From: Cryptomeria japonica
Lineage: Eukaryota; Streptophyta; Pinopsida; Cupressales; Cupressaceae
Reading direction: 5' to 3'
Assembly: GCF_030272615.1 (NCBI RefSeq)
Contig: NC_081415.1
Coordinates: forward strand, 191,360,270 to 191,424,269
Length of the DNA: 64,000 bases
In this document: positions 24,482 to 35,998 of the stretch, piece after piece
How the letters are laid out: the number at the start of each line of letters is the position of its first letter
Numbering within the stretch: position 1 is the stretch's first letter
Program-made: the position numbers and the translations under genes
The notes under the pieces: model-generated
The model's input: the letters and a program-made list of their open reading frames with translations, nothing else
What the model was told of the DNA's origin: nothing
Database searches by the model: none

Positions 24482-25299
24482 TGGTGTAGTCAATGTGGGG
24501 AGATCTAATGAAGGACAACCCAACCTTGCATCCTAACACATAAACCATGCAAAATATACTAGTAACCGGTAACAAGATGCTAGAAACAACAAAAAGAACA
24601 ACCGATAACATAACGAAACACATAACCGGTAAACAGTATGAATACATCTTATTATAGTTTGAATAATTACACATGCCACATGCTGGATCGTAGTCCAAGA
24701 TACAAACAATTCTTACAACATAGATATCGGATCCACAGATCATACAAATATCAAATCAGCCTCCGAAAATAGTTTGTCGGTTCTACCCTAATCCAAACCT
24801 CAGCCTTCTGACCTCAGTCCACCGGATCAGAATCTCATCTAATCTACATCTTCACCCTATCTCTAAAACTCTATCTTCAATCCTCTAACTTCTATCTCCT
24901 CAAATGATTCACAAACCTCCATTTATACCATCTGCAAATAATTACAACTTAATTAAGTTGGCCCAAAGACCAACCGGTTCATGAAACATGTAATGATAAC
25001 AAGTCAGATCAAATCATTAAGAAAAACTTACAGAATGCATAAAACAATGTGCGGCCCTCCGAGAACATCGGATATGGCACAAGAAGCATAAATCAATGAT
25101 TTGCAAGTCATGGAGATCAACTACAACCCGAAATCATCTTCACTCAACATACTACCAGAATAACTGGTAAGAACATATCAACCGGGCCAATACCAAAATC
25201 GATAACTCACCAAGATTAAATCCAAAATCCATGAAACTCGAACATAAACAAGACTATGAACACAAGGGAATAAACCCAAAACCACAATGCTAAACAGTG
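24482..25299 (-). repeat. 3' LTR of C, truncated at its tip
   Basis: It is colinear with 25634-26577 except for the 142-bp duplication in that copy. Homology stops at ACAATGCTAAACA. The LTR tip with the hairpin is missing. Confidence 0.8.
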
Positions 25300-25633
25300 A
25301 GTCCCATCACTTGATCTGGTTCGGTGATCTGCAGAAGGTACTTGCAACCACCTCAAGGGTTCAACGATCTAACCACAACTTCCAATTGCCTCTCCACGAT
25401 GATCTATTGGTCCAAACTGCACCCTACCTCATTTGGCAATCTGTTCAAGTCTCCACCTAGTAATTGCCTCAAGCTCAAGCACTAGGATTGGTGGTCTACC
25501 TACAAACCTTGCTCTATCTCATGTTTAGCAATATGAACAAGTCCACAAGTTGCCTCAACTTCCTCTCCAACCAACCAGTGCATTGTCAACACTCTGTCCA
25601 ACAATAGGCTCACAAACCAACTTTGATACCACT
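25300..25633 (-). other. Non-coding interior of C with primer-binding site
   Basis: It has no protein-coding pattern. On the minus strand TGGTATCAAAGTTGG (about 25617-25631) lies two bases after the LTR end, matching the initiator-Met-type primer-binding site. Confidence 0.75.
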
Positions 25634-26677
25634 TGTTGCAGTCAAGGTAGGGAGATCCAATAAAAGACAACCCAACCTTGGAGCCTAACACATAAACCAT
25701 GCAAAATATACCGATAACTGGTAACAAGATACTAGAAACAACAAAAAGAACAACCAGTAACATAACAAAATACATAACAGGTAAACAATGTAAATAAATC
25801 TTATTACAGTCTGAATAATTACACATGCCACATGTTGGATTGCAATCTAGGATACAAACAATGCTTACAACACAAATATCAGATCTATAGATCATACAAA
25901 TATCAAATCGGCCTCCATAAATAGTATGTCGGTTCTACCCTAATCTAGACCTCAGCCTTCTGACCTCAGTCCACAGGATCAGAATGTCACCGGATACAAA
26001 CAATGCTTACAACACAAATATCAGATCTATAGATCATACAAATATCAAATCGGCCTCCATAAATAGTATGTCGGTTCTACCCTAATCTAGACCTCAGCCT
26101 TCTGACCTCAGTCCACAGGATCAGAATGTCACCGGATCTACATCTTCACTTGATATCTAAACTCTATCTTCAATCCTCTAACTTATGTCTCCTCAAATGA
26201 TTCGCAAACCTCCATTTATACCATCTGCAAATAATTACAACTTAATCAAGTTGGCCCAAAGAGAAACCAGTTCATGAAACGTGTAACGGTAACAAGTTGG
26301 CTCAAATCATTAAGAACAACTTCCAAAATGCATAAAACAATGTGTCGTCCTCCAAGAACATAGGACATAGAACATGAAGCATAAATCAACGATCTGCAAG
26401 TCACAGAGATCAACCTCAACTCGAGATAATCTTCACTCAACACATTGCCAGAATAATTGGTAAGAGCATATCAATCGGGCCAATACCGGAATTGATAACT
26501 CACCGGGATTAAATCCAAAAGCCATGAAACTTAAACACAAACAAGACTACGAACACAAGGGAATAAACCCAAAACCACAATGCTAAACACTCAAACAAGA
26601 AGAAATGCCACAATCTCAAGCAATTCCACTGAAAAATTGCCACAACTGTTAAGAACTAGATCGGTGCTCTTGCATCA
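25634..26677 (-). repeat. 5' LTR of C
   Basis: On the minus strand it runs from TGATGCAAGAGCACC (26677) to GACTGCAACA (25634). It contains a perfect 142-bp tandem duplication that the other LTR lacks. Confidence 0.83.
25851..26134. repeat. Perfect 142-bp tandem duplication
   Basis: Unit 25851-25992 is repeated directly at 25993-26134 with no difference that I can see. It lies inside the 5' LTR of C only. It is either a very recent duplication or an assembly artefact. Confidence 0.9.
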
Positions 26678-26682
26678 AATGG

Positions 26683-27060
26683 GGACAACATTTAAAACAG
26701 ATTTAATAAGCAATATTTTACCAGCTAATGTAAGCCACTTATGATTCTATTTGAAATCGAGGAAATTACCTTTTCTCAAAAATAATTCTTTTCAGCACCC
26801 ACAAAAAAAAGGGACTCCCAAATACTTACAAGGAAAAACACCAACCTCAAATCCCCAAAAAGACTGCAATCTTTGTTGTACCAAAGAAGAAGTATTAAGA
26901 AAGAAAATCTTAGATTTAGAAGTATTTACTCTTTTCCACAAAAAAGAAGAATAATTCATAACTATCTTTTTAATCACTTTTGCTTCTGACATCAAGGCAT
27001 GACCAAATAACAAAGTATCATCAGCAAATAAAAATGTGAAACAAAAATTTGCTAATGTTC
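26683..27060 (-). pseudogene. RT catalytic region of the LINE, broken
   Basis: On the minus strand FLFADDTLLFG carries the catalytic FADD motif. It is followed by RVNTSKSKIFFL and FPCKYLGVPFF, which are conserved in plant LINE RTs. After a frame change come WLTLAGKILLIKSVLNVVPI up to the insertion point of element C. The upstream two-thirds of the RT and all of ORF1 and the endonuclease are missing. Confidence 0.87.
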
Positions 27061-27072
27061 TTAGGAAGGTAA

Positions 27073-28984
27073 GCTATTAGATGTGTGTTGGTATTTTTGA
27101 GAATAATGGTAATATGCATATTATTGACCCACGTTGGCTTTTATTTAATACAAGTGGAAAAAAATATTTTTTAGTTAAGGTGAATATGAGAGGTTTTAAT
27201 TATAAATCATCTTAGAATTACCTTTACTCTTGTACACTTTTTTTACGAATTGTTATTTCCCAAATCATTTGGAAGGATTCTGAGGATTAGAAACCTTTTT
27301 CCAAGTGGACAAGGGATGATTTGAGACCTTAGTTTTCTTTCAATTATCACAACATTTGTAGGTACCGCATCATTAATTCTTATAACCTATATGATGTTGA
27401 GACTCCTTGAATTAAAGTGTTATGAAAATTTCTCCCAAGGATTCACACAATATGAAATCTTTTCACTTATAAAGATTATATCATTTTCTTAGACATAAAA
27501 TTTTTTGTTGGGTTTGTTATCTTTGACTTTCTTAGATCCTAATGATATGGTAGCTCATTCCTAACATCATGTTGAATAACCAATGGATCCATCCTACATG
27601 TCTTTGGTGAAAATACTTGCTACAAAATAATTATAATACAAATTTTAAGAGTTACACTCATAGATTATTCTATAAAATACTTCTAGTTATTTTTCTAAAA
27701 CTCTCAGTAGAGTCAATCAACAATACCTAGGCTTTATTAATCCCCTCACATGTCGATTTAATTCTTAAGATAATTTGGTGGGCAAGGCTTGAGTAAAAAA
27801 ATTATTGTATCTTTTACTTGATCATGCTACAAACAAGAGTAACCTTTCAATAAAAAAATCATGTACGTTGAAAATTTTAATCCTAGATATCCTCCTTATA
27901 TATAGAACTATAATCTTAATAAACATACCCTTTGAACCTATCCCATGCTCAATCTATGTGGAAGTACATCTATTTATTGTTTTGGATTCATTATCCTTTT
28001 TTTTCTACTAGAGAGTTCCTTTATTTCAAGGTACAACTCTTGGCTTGGTTATAATGCTATACTTAAGGATTTTTCAAATTTAGAAGTTAAGAAGCATAGC
28101 TATTTTTGTTATTGATGATGATTGATGTATCTTTGAGTCCTTTATCAATGATATTGTATTCTTTTGGTAGAGGATGACATGAAATTTTAACAAATCTCTT
28201 ATAGAATCATTAATAAGAAATTTGAGTCATTTCCATAATGATATTATATGGGATGGTGGACATGTAGGCTGACCTCTCTACAATGCACTCTAAATTTTGT
28301 AAATTGAAGGAAAATTATAAGAGATAATTTTATCATTCTTCTATGAATCATAGTTATATTAATGCAAATAATTATATAGAGGAACATGTGTACACTATTG
28401 AAATGTCCACAATAATATCACAATAATTACAAGTTATACCCTACCTCAAGTTTAAATTTAAAATTGATAGAATAAAAATCAATTCTAAAACAAAGTAAAA
28501 TTTTGAGATAATTAACATTCATATATGCCTAAGATTGTAAGTACCTTTTTAGCCTTAAAGGTCAATGTAAATAGCTTACAAAATATACAGACCAACTCCT
28601 ATATCACAATAACTAATTAAAAAATATATATGTAGGTCTAATGTTCTTGATGCTAAAAAAAGCTAAAATTTCACTAGCTAAGGTTTTCCTGAGTGCACTA
28701 GTTGTGAAGGGCAACAAAATAATGAAATCAATGAATGCCAATCAAAGAGGTAGTCTAGTGGGACAATTTTTAAACAACAAATTATGTTTAATAATCAAAA
28801 GTATTTTTTTCCCAATCAAAATAGGATAAAAGTTTACCACTTTTATCCTGATGATTATTACAATTCTCATTGACTATTTGAAGTTTAAGTGGCACAAATG
28901 AGGCCTTATTTTGTCAATGGTTGCGAAGTCACTGTGAACTTGAATGACTCATTCTTTGATAGGTATACAATCAAATCAACTAAA
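27073..28984. other. AT-rich DNA without recognisable gene
   Basis: Short frames only. One sharp hairpin is at 28823-28849. I see no element ends. Confidence 0.6.
28823..28849. repeat. 11-bp perfect inverted repeat, 5-base loop
   Basis: AGGATAAAAGT (28823-28833), loop TTACC, ACTTTTATCCT (28839-28849). I see no terminator or transposon context, and in a plant genome it may be the core of a small palindromic repeat. Confidence 0.8.
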
Positions 28985-30450
28985 GTTTGGCATCTCTGCC
29001 CTTAAGTAATTTATTAAATAATGCTAAGTAAATGTACATCAATATCAAAAATCTACTTTGGCTAAATTGCCATGACCAAATTGAATTGTCTTCATTTGTT
29101 AAAGATTTGTGCATCCACAATTCTAAGGGATTGAATCCTAAGTAATTAATTATAACACAATGAGTAAACACACACCCATACTACAAGTCTCCTTTGACTA
29201 AGTTATCACAACTCAAACAAGTTATTGTGATTTTATAATTCTAGATGTGTTTATCCATAATTCTAGTAAATTGAAACCTAAATATTTATTACATGTTGAT
29301 TAAATGTACACCTCTATCAAAAGTTCCCATTAGCTAAGCTATCACAACTAAAACAAATCATTTTCATTTATTAAAGATGTGTACTTTCACAACTCTAATA
29401 GACTATAACCTAAGAAACTTATTATAACACATTAAGTACACATTATACCAAAAGTATCCCTTAACTATATTATCACAACTCAAATAAGTCACCTTCATTT
29501 ATTTATGATGCAAGCATCCACATCTCTAGGAGATCAAAATTTATGTAATTCATTACACCATATTGAATAAATGTACACCTCTACTAAAAGTCTCCACAAA
29601 TGAAGGTTCCACAAGTCAAACAAAAAATCTTACCACAATGAATAAATGTACTCCATCTCCCTCAACAAAGCTTCAACAACTCAAAAACAAATCATCTTCA
29701 TTAGTTTTAGATGCATGCATCCACAATTCTTAAAGACCAAAATCTAAGTAATCTATTACACCGCGTTGAATAAATGTACATCATCTCCCTAAATGAAGCT
29801 TCCACAACTCAAGCAAATCATCCTCATTTATTTTAGATGCATGCATCCACAATTGTAGGAGACCAAAATCTAGGTTTTGTATTACAGCCGATTGAATAAA
29901 TGTACAACATCTCCCTTAACAAAGCTTCCACAACTCAAACAAATCATCTTCATTTGTTTTAGATGCATGCATCCACAACTCTAGGAAACCAAACTATAAG
30001 CATTTGATTACACCATATTGAATAAATGTACACCATCTCCTTCAACGAAGCTTGCACAACTCAAACAAATCATCTCCATTTACTAAATCTATCCATCCAT
30101 CCATTATTCTTGAAATCCAAAACTCAAATAATCATTACAACATATTCACTAAATGTACATCTCAACCAAAATGTCATAACCCTAAATGTACATCTCAACC
30201 AAAGTGCCATGGCCCAAAAAAAAGTATCTAATTGATGATAACATGTTCAGCTAGAGTCTCCCTCAACCTAACTGCCGTGACCCAAAGGAAACATCTTCAA
30301 TCCATGCAATTGATTACAACATGTATGTTCAACTATAAGTCCCACTCAACCTAACTGCCCTGACCCAAAGGAAGCATCTTCAAACTCATACAATTGATTA
30401 CAACATGTTCGACCAGAAGTCCCCCTCAACCAAACTGGCATGACCCAAAC
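28985..30450. repeat. Diverged tandem array, unit about 127 bp, with shorter units at one end
   Basis: A unit containing AATGTACAYC, then CTCCCTCAACRAAGCTTCCACAA-like words, CAAATCATCTTCATT, and GATGCATGCATCCACAA recurs. Anchor positions of the AATGTAC-like word are about 29031, 29165, 29303, 29433, 29569, 29645, 29773, 29898, 30024 and 30151, mostly 125-138 apart. From about 30237 to 30450 three shorter units of about 70-75 bp follow, each with ACATGTTC or ATGTTC, CTCAACC and TGACCCAAA. Divergence increases toward the left end. Confidence 0.8.
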
Positions 30451-30534
30451 TGACCATCTTCTTTTGTTGAATGCCTACATTGTGCATGCACAAACTCAAG
30501 GAGACTAGGTTAGGATTTAATATGATTGCACCCT

Positions 30535-31300
30535 TCTGCCTAGACTAGGACGTGAAGGAGGCAATCCCAATTTATTCGGCTGCTGGTGAGGGGACAGGGT
30601 GAGTCCATTGGGATAAGAACAACTTGCCCCGATGATCACAGTGGCTTTGGAGCCCCGACCAGATGAGTGGAACGCCGACAAAGAGCGAGGGATCCCAGAA
30701 GGACGCCACTTCGATCCATTTTAAAGCTCTTGACCGCCTTTTCTTCCCTGGCCCATACCCAATTCATTAAACAAATATGGATGGACATCAGATATTAACT
30801 TGGAGAAGCTCGCCATTGGCGTTTCTCTAAGCTTTTTGTGGCCACTCTAATTATAATCTGTCTTGAAATTGCAAAGTGGGTCATAATTGTTTAGCTTCAG
30901 TGAAAAAGCGAGCTGGAAGGCGTAAAAGCTCACGGGCCCTGACGAAAGTGAAATTCCTTCTGTCATATGATTCCTATATTGGAAGCATATGTTCTTGGCA
31001 GCTGGTTGCCACGAATTTGTGAATGATTTTCTTTTTTGGGGGGGGGTTTGGAAATGTGTGGAGTAAGGATAGAGAAGAGAACACGTTCTTATTGTCCTTC
31101 CATCGTGTTGAAATCCATTTCATATTCCATTTGTTTTGTTCTTCTTGGGTTCTGAGATATCTGACATGAAAGGTGTGGATTCATTCCGGGGAGTTTGGAG
31201 TGGATTCCTGAGAGCTTGGAGTGCAGGGATACCGTCCCGTACAAAAGAACTGACAGGGCACACATGGAAAGGAAAAAACACATCATTGTGCTTGGTTGAC
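30535..31300. other. Less AT-rich block of unknown nature
   Basis: The base composition is clearly less AT-rich than in the flanks, with many CG dinucleotides between 30540 and 30720. An 80-codon frame on the plus strand (31136-31378) and a 65-codon frame on the minus strand (31089-31286) overlap; I recognise neither. It could be a decayed first exon or promoter of a host gene, or an unclassified repeat. Confidence 0.4.
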
Positions 31301-32282
31301 AGCATTATGTTGATGATTGCGACTTTTAGAGTTTTTTTGAAGTGTTTATTAAGTGCATCATTAGGTTACACAACGTAACATGAATTTGTAAGGTGGTCTC
31401 ATACAAAATATGACTTGACCTCTTTTCATTGTTAATCATACTAAGAGTGACCTTGACCATGCCGATACTCGGAGGATATATATATTTACCATTTTTTATG
31501 TGTTATGAATAGAAGTATTATTCTATCTTTATAGAGTATATTAAAGATAGAGTATATTACAATAAGATGAGTAACTATAAATTTTAATTAAAAGTTGTCA
31601 TTTGGCTAAGCAACTATTTGCAAGGGGATCTCGTTTGTCAAAGTTATCCACATGTTGAACATGGCCTAAATGTGCTTTTGGGGGTTTGAACATTGGTGAA
31701 TGGTCTTTTGATCACATACCATCATCCTCAGCTATTTCTCTTAACCAATTGACAATCCATTTATTTGAATAACAGATGTTAAAAATCATATCATAGAATA
31801 TTGTCAGTCAAGGGAAAGAAGAATCACAATCTTGAAAAGAGTTATAATACATAAAGGATTATTATGCAATAACCCTATACAACATAGAAAAGATGAAATG
31901 CATTTAATGTCTAAGTTATCCTCGTATTTTACCACTAAGCTAGCTAGTATACTAATTGATTGAGCTCCATCATTACAAAGAATGGTAGTGTATAATAATA
32001 TACATGAAGGAGGGTGACAAATGGTTCAACAATTAAGGCCATCTATTACTCTATGAAGTGATGCTAAGATACTTTAATACAGGCATTACTTCAGAATGGT
32101 ATCACAACTAAATGTATAGAATAAGCTTGTCAAAACATGTGCTTTTAGATGTGTGCAACAAGTATGGGGAGGAATTATGTTGTTTTGTAATAACCACATA
32201 TTCATCTAGTGATAAAAAGGTTGTTCATATAACCACATGTAAGTGCTAATGAAGTTAGGAGATCTCCTAAGTATCCCAATTT
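31301..32282. other. AT-rich DNA without recognisable gene
   Basis: No coding pattern or element end seen up to the LTR of element H. Confidence 0.55.
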
Positions 32283-33250
32283 TGTTGAATTGGTTGAATG
32301 GCATGGAATGCTGAGAGTGGGGGGTGAATTAGTATTCCCACAATAACTAAAACTCTCCAACAATTTCTAAACCTTTTATTGATATACCAATAGCAAATGC
32401 AGAATAAACATATAACATAGCCACAAATGGAACACTGGATTTTATTCGTGAAAAACCCAAATGGGAAAAACCATAGAGAGTGTTAGCTCTTAAGATAATA
32501 TAATTTCCAGATTACAAAATGAGGCGGCTCACTGCCAAATTACAAAAGCGGCTCACTATCAGAATGCTCACTGCAATATAAACGAATTGAACTAAGGAAA
32601 ATTTGCATCTCCTAATGCATGAGGTTAGTTCCAGATTAAGCTCAAATAACAACTCACAAAACTCATAGCAGATACGGTAAGGGATCACTATTCCACTATC
32701 CACAATCACCTACAACAAATCTGGTAAGGGATTACTGCACTACTCTGTCGAACCAAACACTTGTAGCACATTTGATAAAGGATTACTACAACATTGTCTT
32801 CACTTCAGACTCTTCTATATGTATTCCTTCACTGCTCTTCTTACTGCAACTACTTCATTGTACATAACACACACTTCTCTGACTCTGCTAAATCATACAC
32901 ATCCTACACTCACATCCACCATACAACACCTTGCATCTACTAAATGCATTTATGTATGTATATATATATCAGAAAGCTCATACACCAAGATAATATGTTG
33001 GCCAAGCAAAAATGATTTACACAATAATATGTTGCTCAAATTGACACGTTATCTAATAAAGCGTTAACCAAAAAGAACATAATAACAAACTCGGGCTTCA
33101 CTTGATCTTCTACATGCTTCCTTTATTTATTTCATTTACTGATGCATACACCTTAATTACCAGAACAGAACAGAGGTATACCGAACCCATAGACATGAAC
33201 CCATAATCACAAAAGTACAAGTACAACTCCTAACTCCAAGATACAAATAC
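32283..33250 (-). repeat. 3' LTR of H, first fragment
   Basis: On the plus strand it opens TGTTGAATTGG, soon followed by GAGAGTGGGGGGTGAAT, the G-rich word near the end of all Sirevirus-like LTRs here. The conserved GTG-AAAACCC ... GGGAAAAACCA motif is at 32446-32473. It is cut at 33250 by element E. Confidence 0.75.
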
Positions 33251-33974
33251 TGTGAGATTCTGCGAGAAGCGAGAATCGAGCCAAGATCTGATGTCGGTCG
33301 TAGATCACATGCAACTCCTCACACAACAGATGATTGCAGATCAAAATAGCTGAATGAAGATAATTTCAATATGAGAGAGAAATAGAGACAAAGAGGAGAA
33401 TTTGGAGAAGACTCTCACCAAGCTATCACTTCAATAACTTGACTAGTGAAGGTGAGAGTATAGTGCTTATTATATAGAAAAATATAAGCATATACATCCA
33501 AGGGGTGCATTAACTCCTATTTCCCATAAAAAGTGGGAGGTTTTACCTTCTTGGTAAATGCCAAAACATGTGGCATAACCTCCTTACATGAAGACAAAAA
33601 AGGAGTTGAGAAAGTTGGCACATAAGGCCAAAAGAGGGTGTGAAACCCAACTACCCAATAACCCACTTAGGAAATGACAAAATAGTGGTTATGAGAGGTG
33701 GCACAACAAGCCAAAAGAGGGTGTGAAACCCAACTACCCCATAACCCACTTAGGGAATGACAAAATAGTGGTTATGAGAGGTGGCACAACAAGCCAAAAG
33801 AGGGTGTGTAACTCAACTACCAATGTGAGGTGGAGAGTTACACATGTAGCTGAAGTATTTCACCACATGTCCTCATATAAACCACTCCTATTAACCTAAG
33901 CAATCTTAAATAATATATGTGTAGGAAAAATAAATACCCCCTAACATAAGAAAAATAAAAAACCTACACTAACA
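33251..33974 (-). repeat. 3' LTR of E
   Basis: 724 bp, matching 36996-37719 with scattered single-base changes (for example GTCGGTCG against GTCAGTCG near the lower end). It contains the 83-bp internal repeats at 33615-33825. Confidence 0.93.
33615..33825. repeat. About 2.5 copies of an 83-bp repeat inside the E LTR
   Basis: Units start at about 33615, 33698 and 33781, each with TGGCACA-AGCCAAAAGAGGG-like words. The third is partial. The other LTR has the same array near 37360-37570, so it predates the insertion. Confidence 0.85.
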
Positions 33975-33986
33975 CCCCCCCTTAAG
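33975..33986 (-). other. Polypurine tract of E
   Basis: On the minus strand CTTAAGGGGGGG directly precedes the TGTTAGTG start of the 3' LTR. Confidence 0.8.
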
Positions 33987-34108
33987 CGTAGCTTAGGTGG
34001 GTGAAAATATGGGTCCCGACAAATGCAACCATGTTAGGTACCCATGTACATAGATAGCCCCCCCAAAAGAAGAAGCCCCCCATAAATAAGGAGAGAAAGA
34101 AAGGAGGA

Positions 34109-35104
34109 CTAAGAAGTCCCTCCTGAAGTAGACACCTGTCGTATCCCAAGCAAAGATCGCAAATTGATACCTTCTGAAGCACAAAATTGTTCAAACTGAT
34201 TATTAACATATTCACCCCCATTATCTGTATGCAGAATCTTGATGAACTTCCCAAATTGTTTCTCTACAAAAGCTTTGAAATCTAGAAAATTCTCAAATAC
34301 CTCAGACTTTTGTTTGAGAAAGTAAACCCATGTAAATCTGGAAAAGTCATCAATAAATGTTAAGACATATCTAGCCCTGCTGAAACATGGTTGTGGAAAT
34401 GGTCCTGCCAAGTCACTATGTACCAACTCCAATAGCTGTGGAGCTCTCCATGCTTTTCCTTTATCATACTTCTCCTCAGGATGCTTACCAAGAATACATC
34501 CCTGGCAAACTCCATCAGAAAATCGAATAGAAGGCAACCCTGAAACCATGTCCTGTTTACTGAGTTGTTGCAAGTAACGATAGTTCAAGTGGCCAAATCA
34601 TTGATGCCACAAACAACTAATCTCATCTACATGAGTGAGTAAAACTATCGAAGGAGAGTCAGGAACAAAGTGAGAAAACTGATATAATCTAGATTGATGA
34701 TCTGCTTTTCCCATAGCAATAGTAGACCCATTATGCATTTCACTGATTACCACTGTATCTGGTGTGAACTCAACTGGCTTGCTAGAACCAGTGTGAGTGA
34801 TCTGATAAATAGATAGGAGATTAGTTGATAAAGATGGAACACAAAGGGCATCCTTAAATGTTCCTTCGCCCACATCAACAAACCCTCTCCCATGCACTTC
34901 AACAGGAGTGTCATCACCCATTAGTATGGAAGGCATAGAACATGGCTTTAAAGAGGTGAAATCATCTTTTGAAGAAGCCATGTGGTGCGAAGCACCCGAG
35001 TCAATTATCCAAGAATTGGGTTGTGAAGCAATAGCAACTAGGGCCTTACCCTTTCCTTTCCCTTTACTCTTATTTGTATCCTTAGAAGATCCTTCCGATG
35101 AACT
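34109..35104 (-). pseudogene. Protease and truncated integrase of copia E
   Basis: It continues in the same frame as gag after a TAG at 35105-35107. The protease signature WIIDSGASHHM (about 35015-34980) is intact. A TGA near 34598 (an R codon is expected, WHQ-x-FGHLNYR) interrupts the pre-integrase region. The integrase zinc region has CQGCILGKH, and the core keeps HSDLAGPFPQ and HTDNGGEY, the first two catalytic aspartates. The frame ends soon after EGINLRS and runs into unrelated sequence before the purine tract, so the third catalytic residue (glutamate), RT and RNase H are deleted. Confidence 0.9.
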
Positions 35105-35998
35105 CTATTTAACTGAATCAGGCACCTTGATATTATTCTTTTCAAGAAGATTTGAAAGGTGATCAATTTGTTTCTTTAAACACTTATGTTCATCATGACC
35201 AAGCCTCTTACAATAAGAACACTTGACCCTCTCCTTCTTAGGTTGTTCACCTCTTGATGAAGAGGTCTGATTATCTGCTTTTGAAGTAGCAGATTTTTTA
35301 TCCTTTTTCTTCTCTCCTTGGTTCTTTTGTTTCTTATCTTGCTTACTCGACCCTTTTTGTTCTTTTGTGCCTTGATCTACAACTAAGGCATGTGACTTAG
35401 AGGGTTGTATTGTACCCATTTGAACCAATTTGTCTTGCTCCCTAGTGAGTTTTGCAACAAATTCATCCAGAGAAGGCATTTTGAATGTGGTACTTAGGGC
35501 ACATTTTGTAGCATAGAATGTTGAAACAAACACTGAATAGTTAAGACCAAGCTTAGAAAGAATACTCAAGATCAGTTGCTTATCATCTTTCTTAGTTCCA
35601 CACCATTCCAACTGCAATCTTACAGACTTAAGTTTAGTGAAGAAGTCTTGTATAGTATCAAAATTGGTTGGATTCAACCCTATGAGTTCATTCTCTAACT
35701 GATGACCTCTTAGCTCATCCTGCTTACCAAAGAGGTTTTCCAAAGTGGTCCACACTGCATTTGGTGTAGTGGCAGATTTAATGTGAAAAAGAAGGTCTGG
35801 AGAGACTGACATACATAGAGTACCAAAAGCTTCATCATATTTATTAAACCATATAATCTTTTCTGCAGCATCTTGAGGTTCAATTTCAAGTCCCATAGTA
35901 ACACGATGATATCCATGTCTTTTCAGATATATTATCATCTTAGATTTCCATTCAAAATAATTATATGGTGTTAAAAGTGGAACTATAGATGCATCCAT
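35105..35998 (-). CDS. gag: gag of copia E, uninterrupted
   Basis: 297 codons from ATG at 35998 with no stop until TAG. It has a UBN2/DUF4219-like copia gag domain (YNYFEWKSKMIIYLKRHGY near residues 12-30, AVWTTLENLFG near 80-90, LEWCGTKKDD near 131), then a Lys-rich linker (KKKDKKSATSKAD) and a CCHC zinc knuckle CSYCKRLGHDEHKC near residues 260-273. In this family Gag forms the particle that packages element RNA. The gag is open while pol is deleted, which would suit a copy moved in trans or simply a young copy. The next frame (protease) is in the same phase after one TAG. Confidence 0.88.
   Translation of the reverse strand: MDASIVPLLTPYNYFEWKSKMIIYLKRHGYHRVTMGLEIEPQDAAEKIIWFNKYDEAFGTLCMSVSPDLLFHIKSATTPNAVWTTLENLFGKQDELRGHQLENELIGLNPTNFDTIQDFFTKLKSVRLQLEWCGTKKDDKQLILSILSKLGLNYSVFVSTFYATKCALSTTFKMPSLDEFVAKLTREQDKLVQMGTIQPSKSHALVVDQGTKEQKGSSKQDKKQKNQGEKKKDKKSATSKADNQTSSSRGEQPKKERVKCSYCKRLGHDEHKCLKKQIDHLSNLLEKNNIKVPDSVK

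Larger units (their letters stand above)
24482..26677 (-). mobile_element. Non-autonomous (TRIM/LARD-like) LTR element C in the LINE
   Basis: Two related blocks, 24482 to about 25299 and 25634-26677, flank about 330 bp of non-coding sequence. AATGG occurs directly on both sides (24477-24481 and 26678-26682). On the minus strand the element starts TGATGCAAGAGCACC and ends GACTACACCA, and its upstream LTR ends GACTGCAACA followed by TGGTATCAAAGTTGG, a primer-binding site. No gag or pol is present. The ends and primer-binding site resemble element B, which may supply the enzymes. The lower LTR lacks about 100 bases of its tip and probably the purine tract. Confidence 0.85.
20536..27060 (-). mobile_element. 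L1-like LINE, 5' truncated, interrupted by element C
   Basis: On the minus strand the order is RT catalytic region (FLFADDTLLFG), RT thumb, zinc-binding zf-RVT region and RNase H, then a long 3' part ending in a 12-base A-run (T-run at 20536-20547 on the plus strand). It is cut off within the RT at about 27060, typical of 5'-truncated LINE copies. The flanks TAAGAAGGAA (about 20526-20535) and TAGGAAGGTAA (about 27062-27072) may be a decayed target duplication. Element C (24482-26677) splits the RT region with an AATGG duplication. Confidence 0.88.

Noticed and set aside
28985-30450. A CRISPR-like array
   Set aside because: Units are about 127 bp, diverged and contiguous without short repeat plus unique spacer structure, and the DNA is from a plant.
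31136-31378. An 80-codon plus-strand frame as a host gene
   Set aside because: It overlaps minus-strand frames of similar length and shows no recognisable motif; too short to support a gene.
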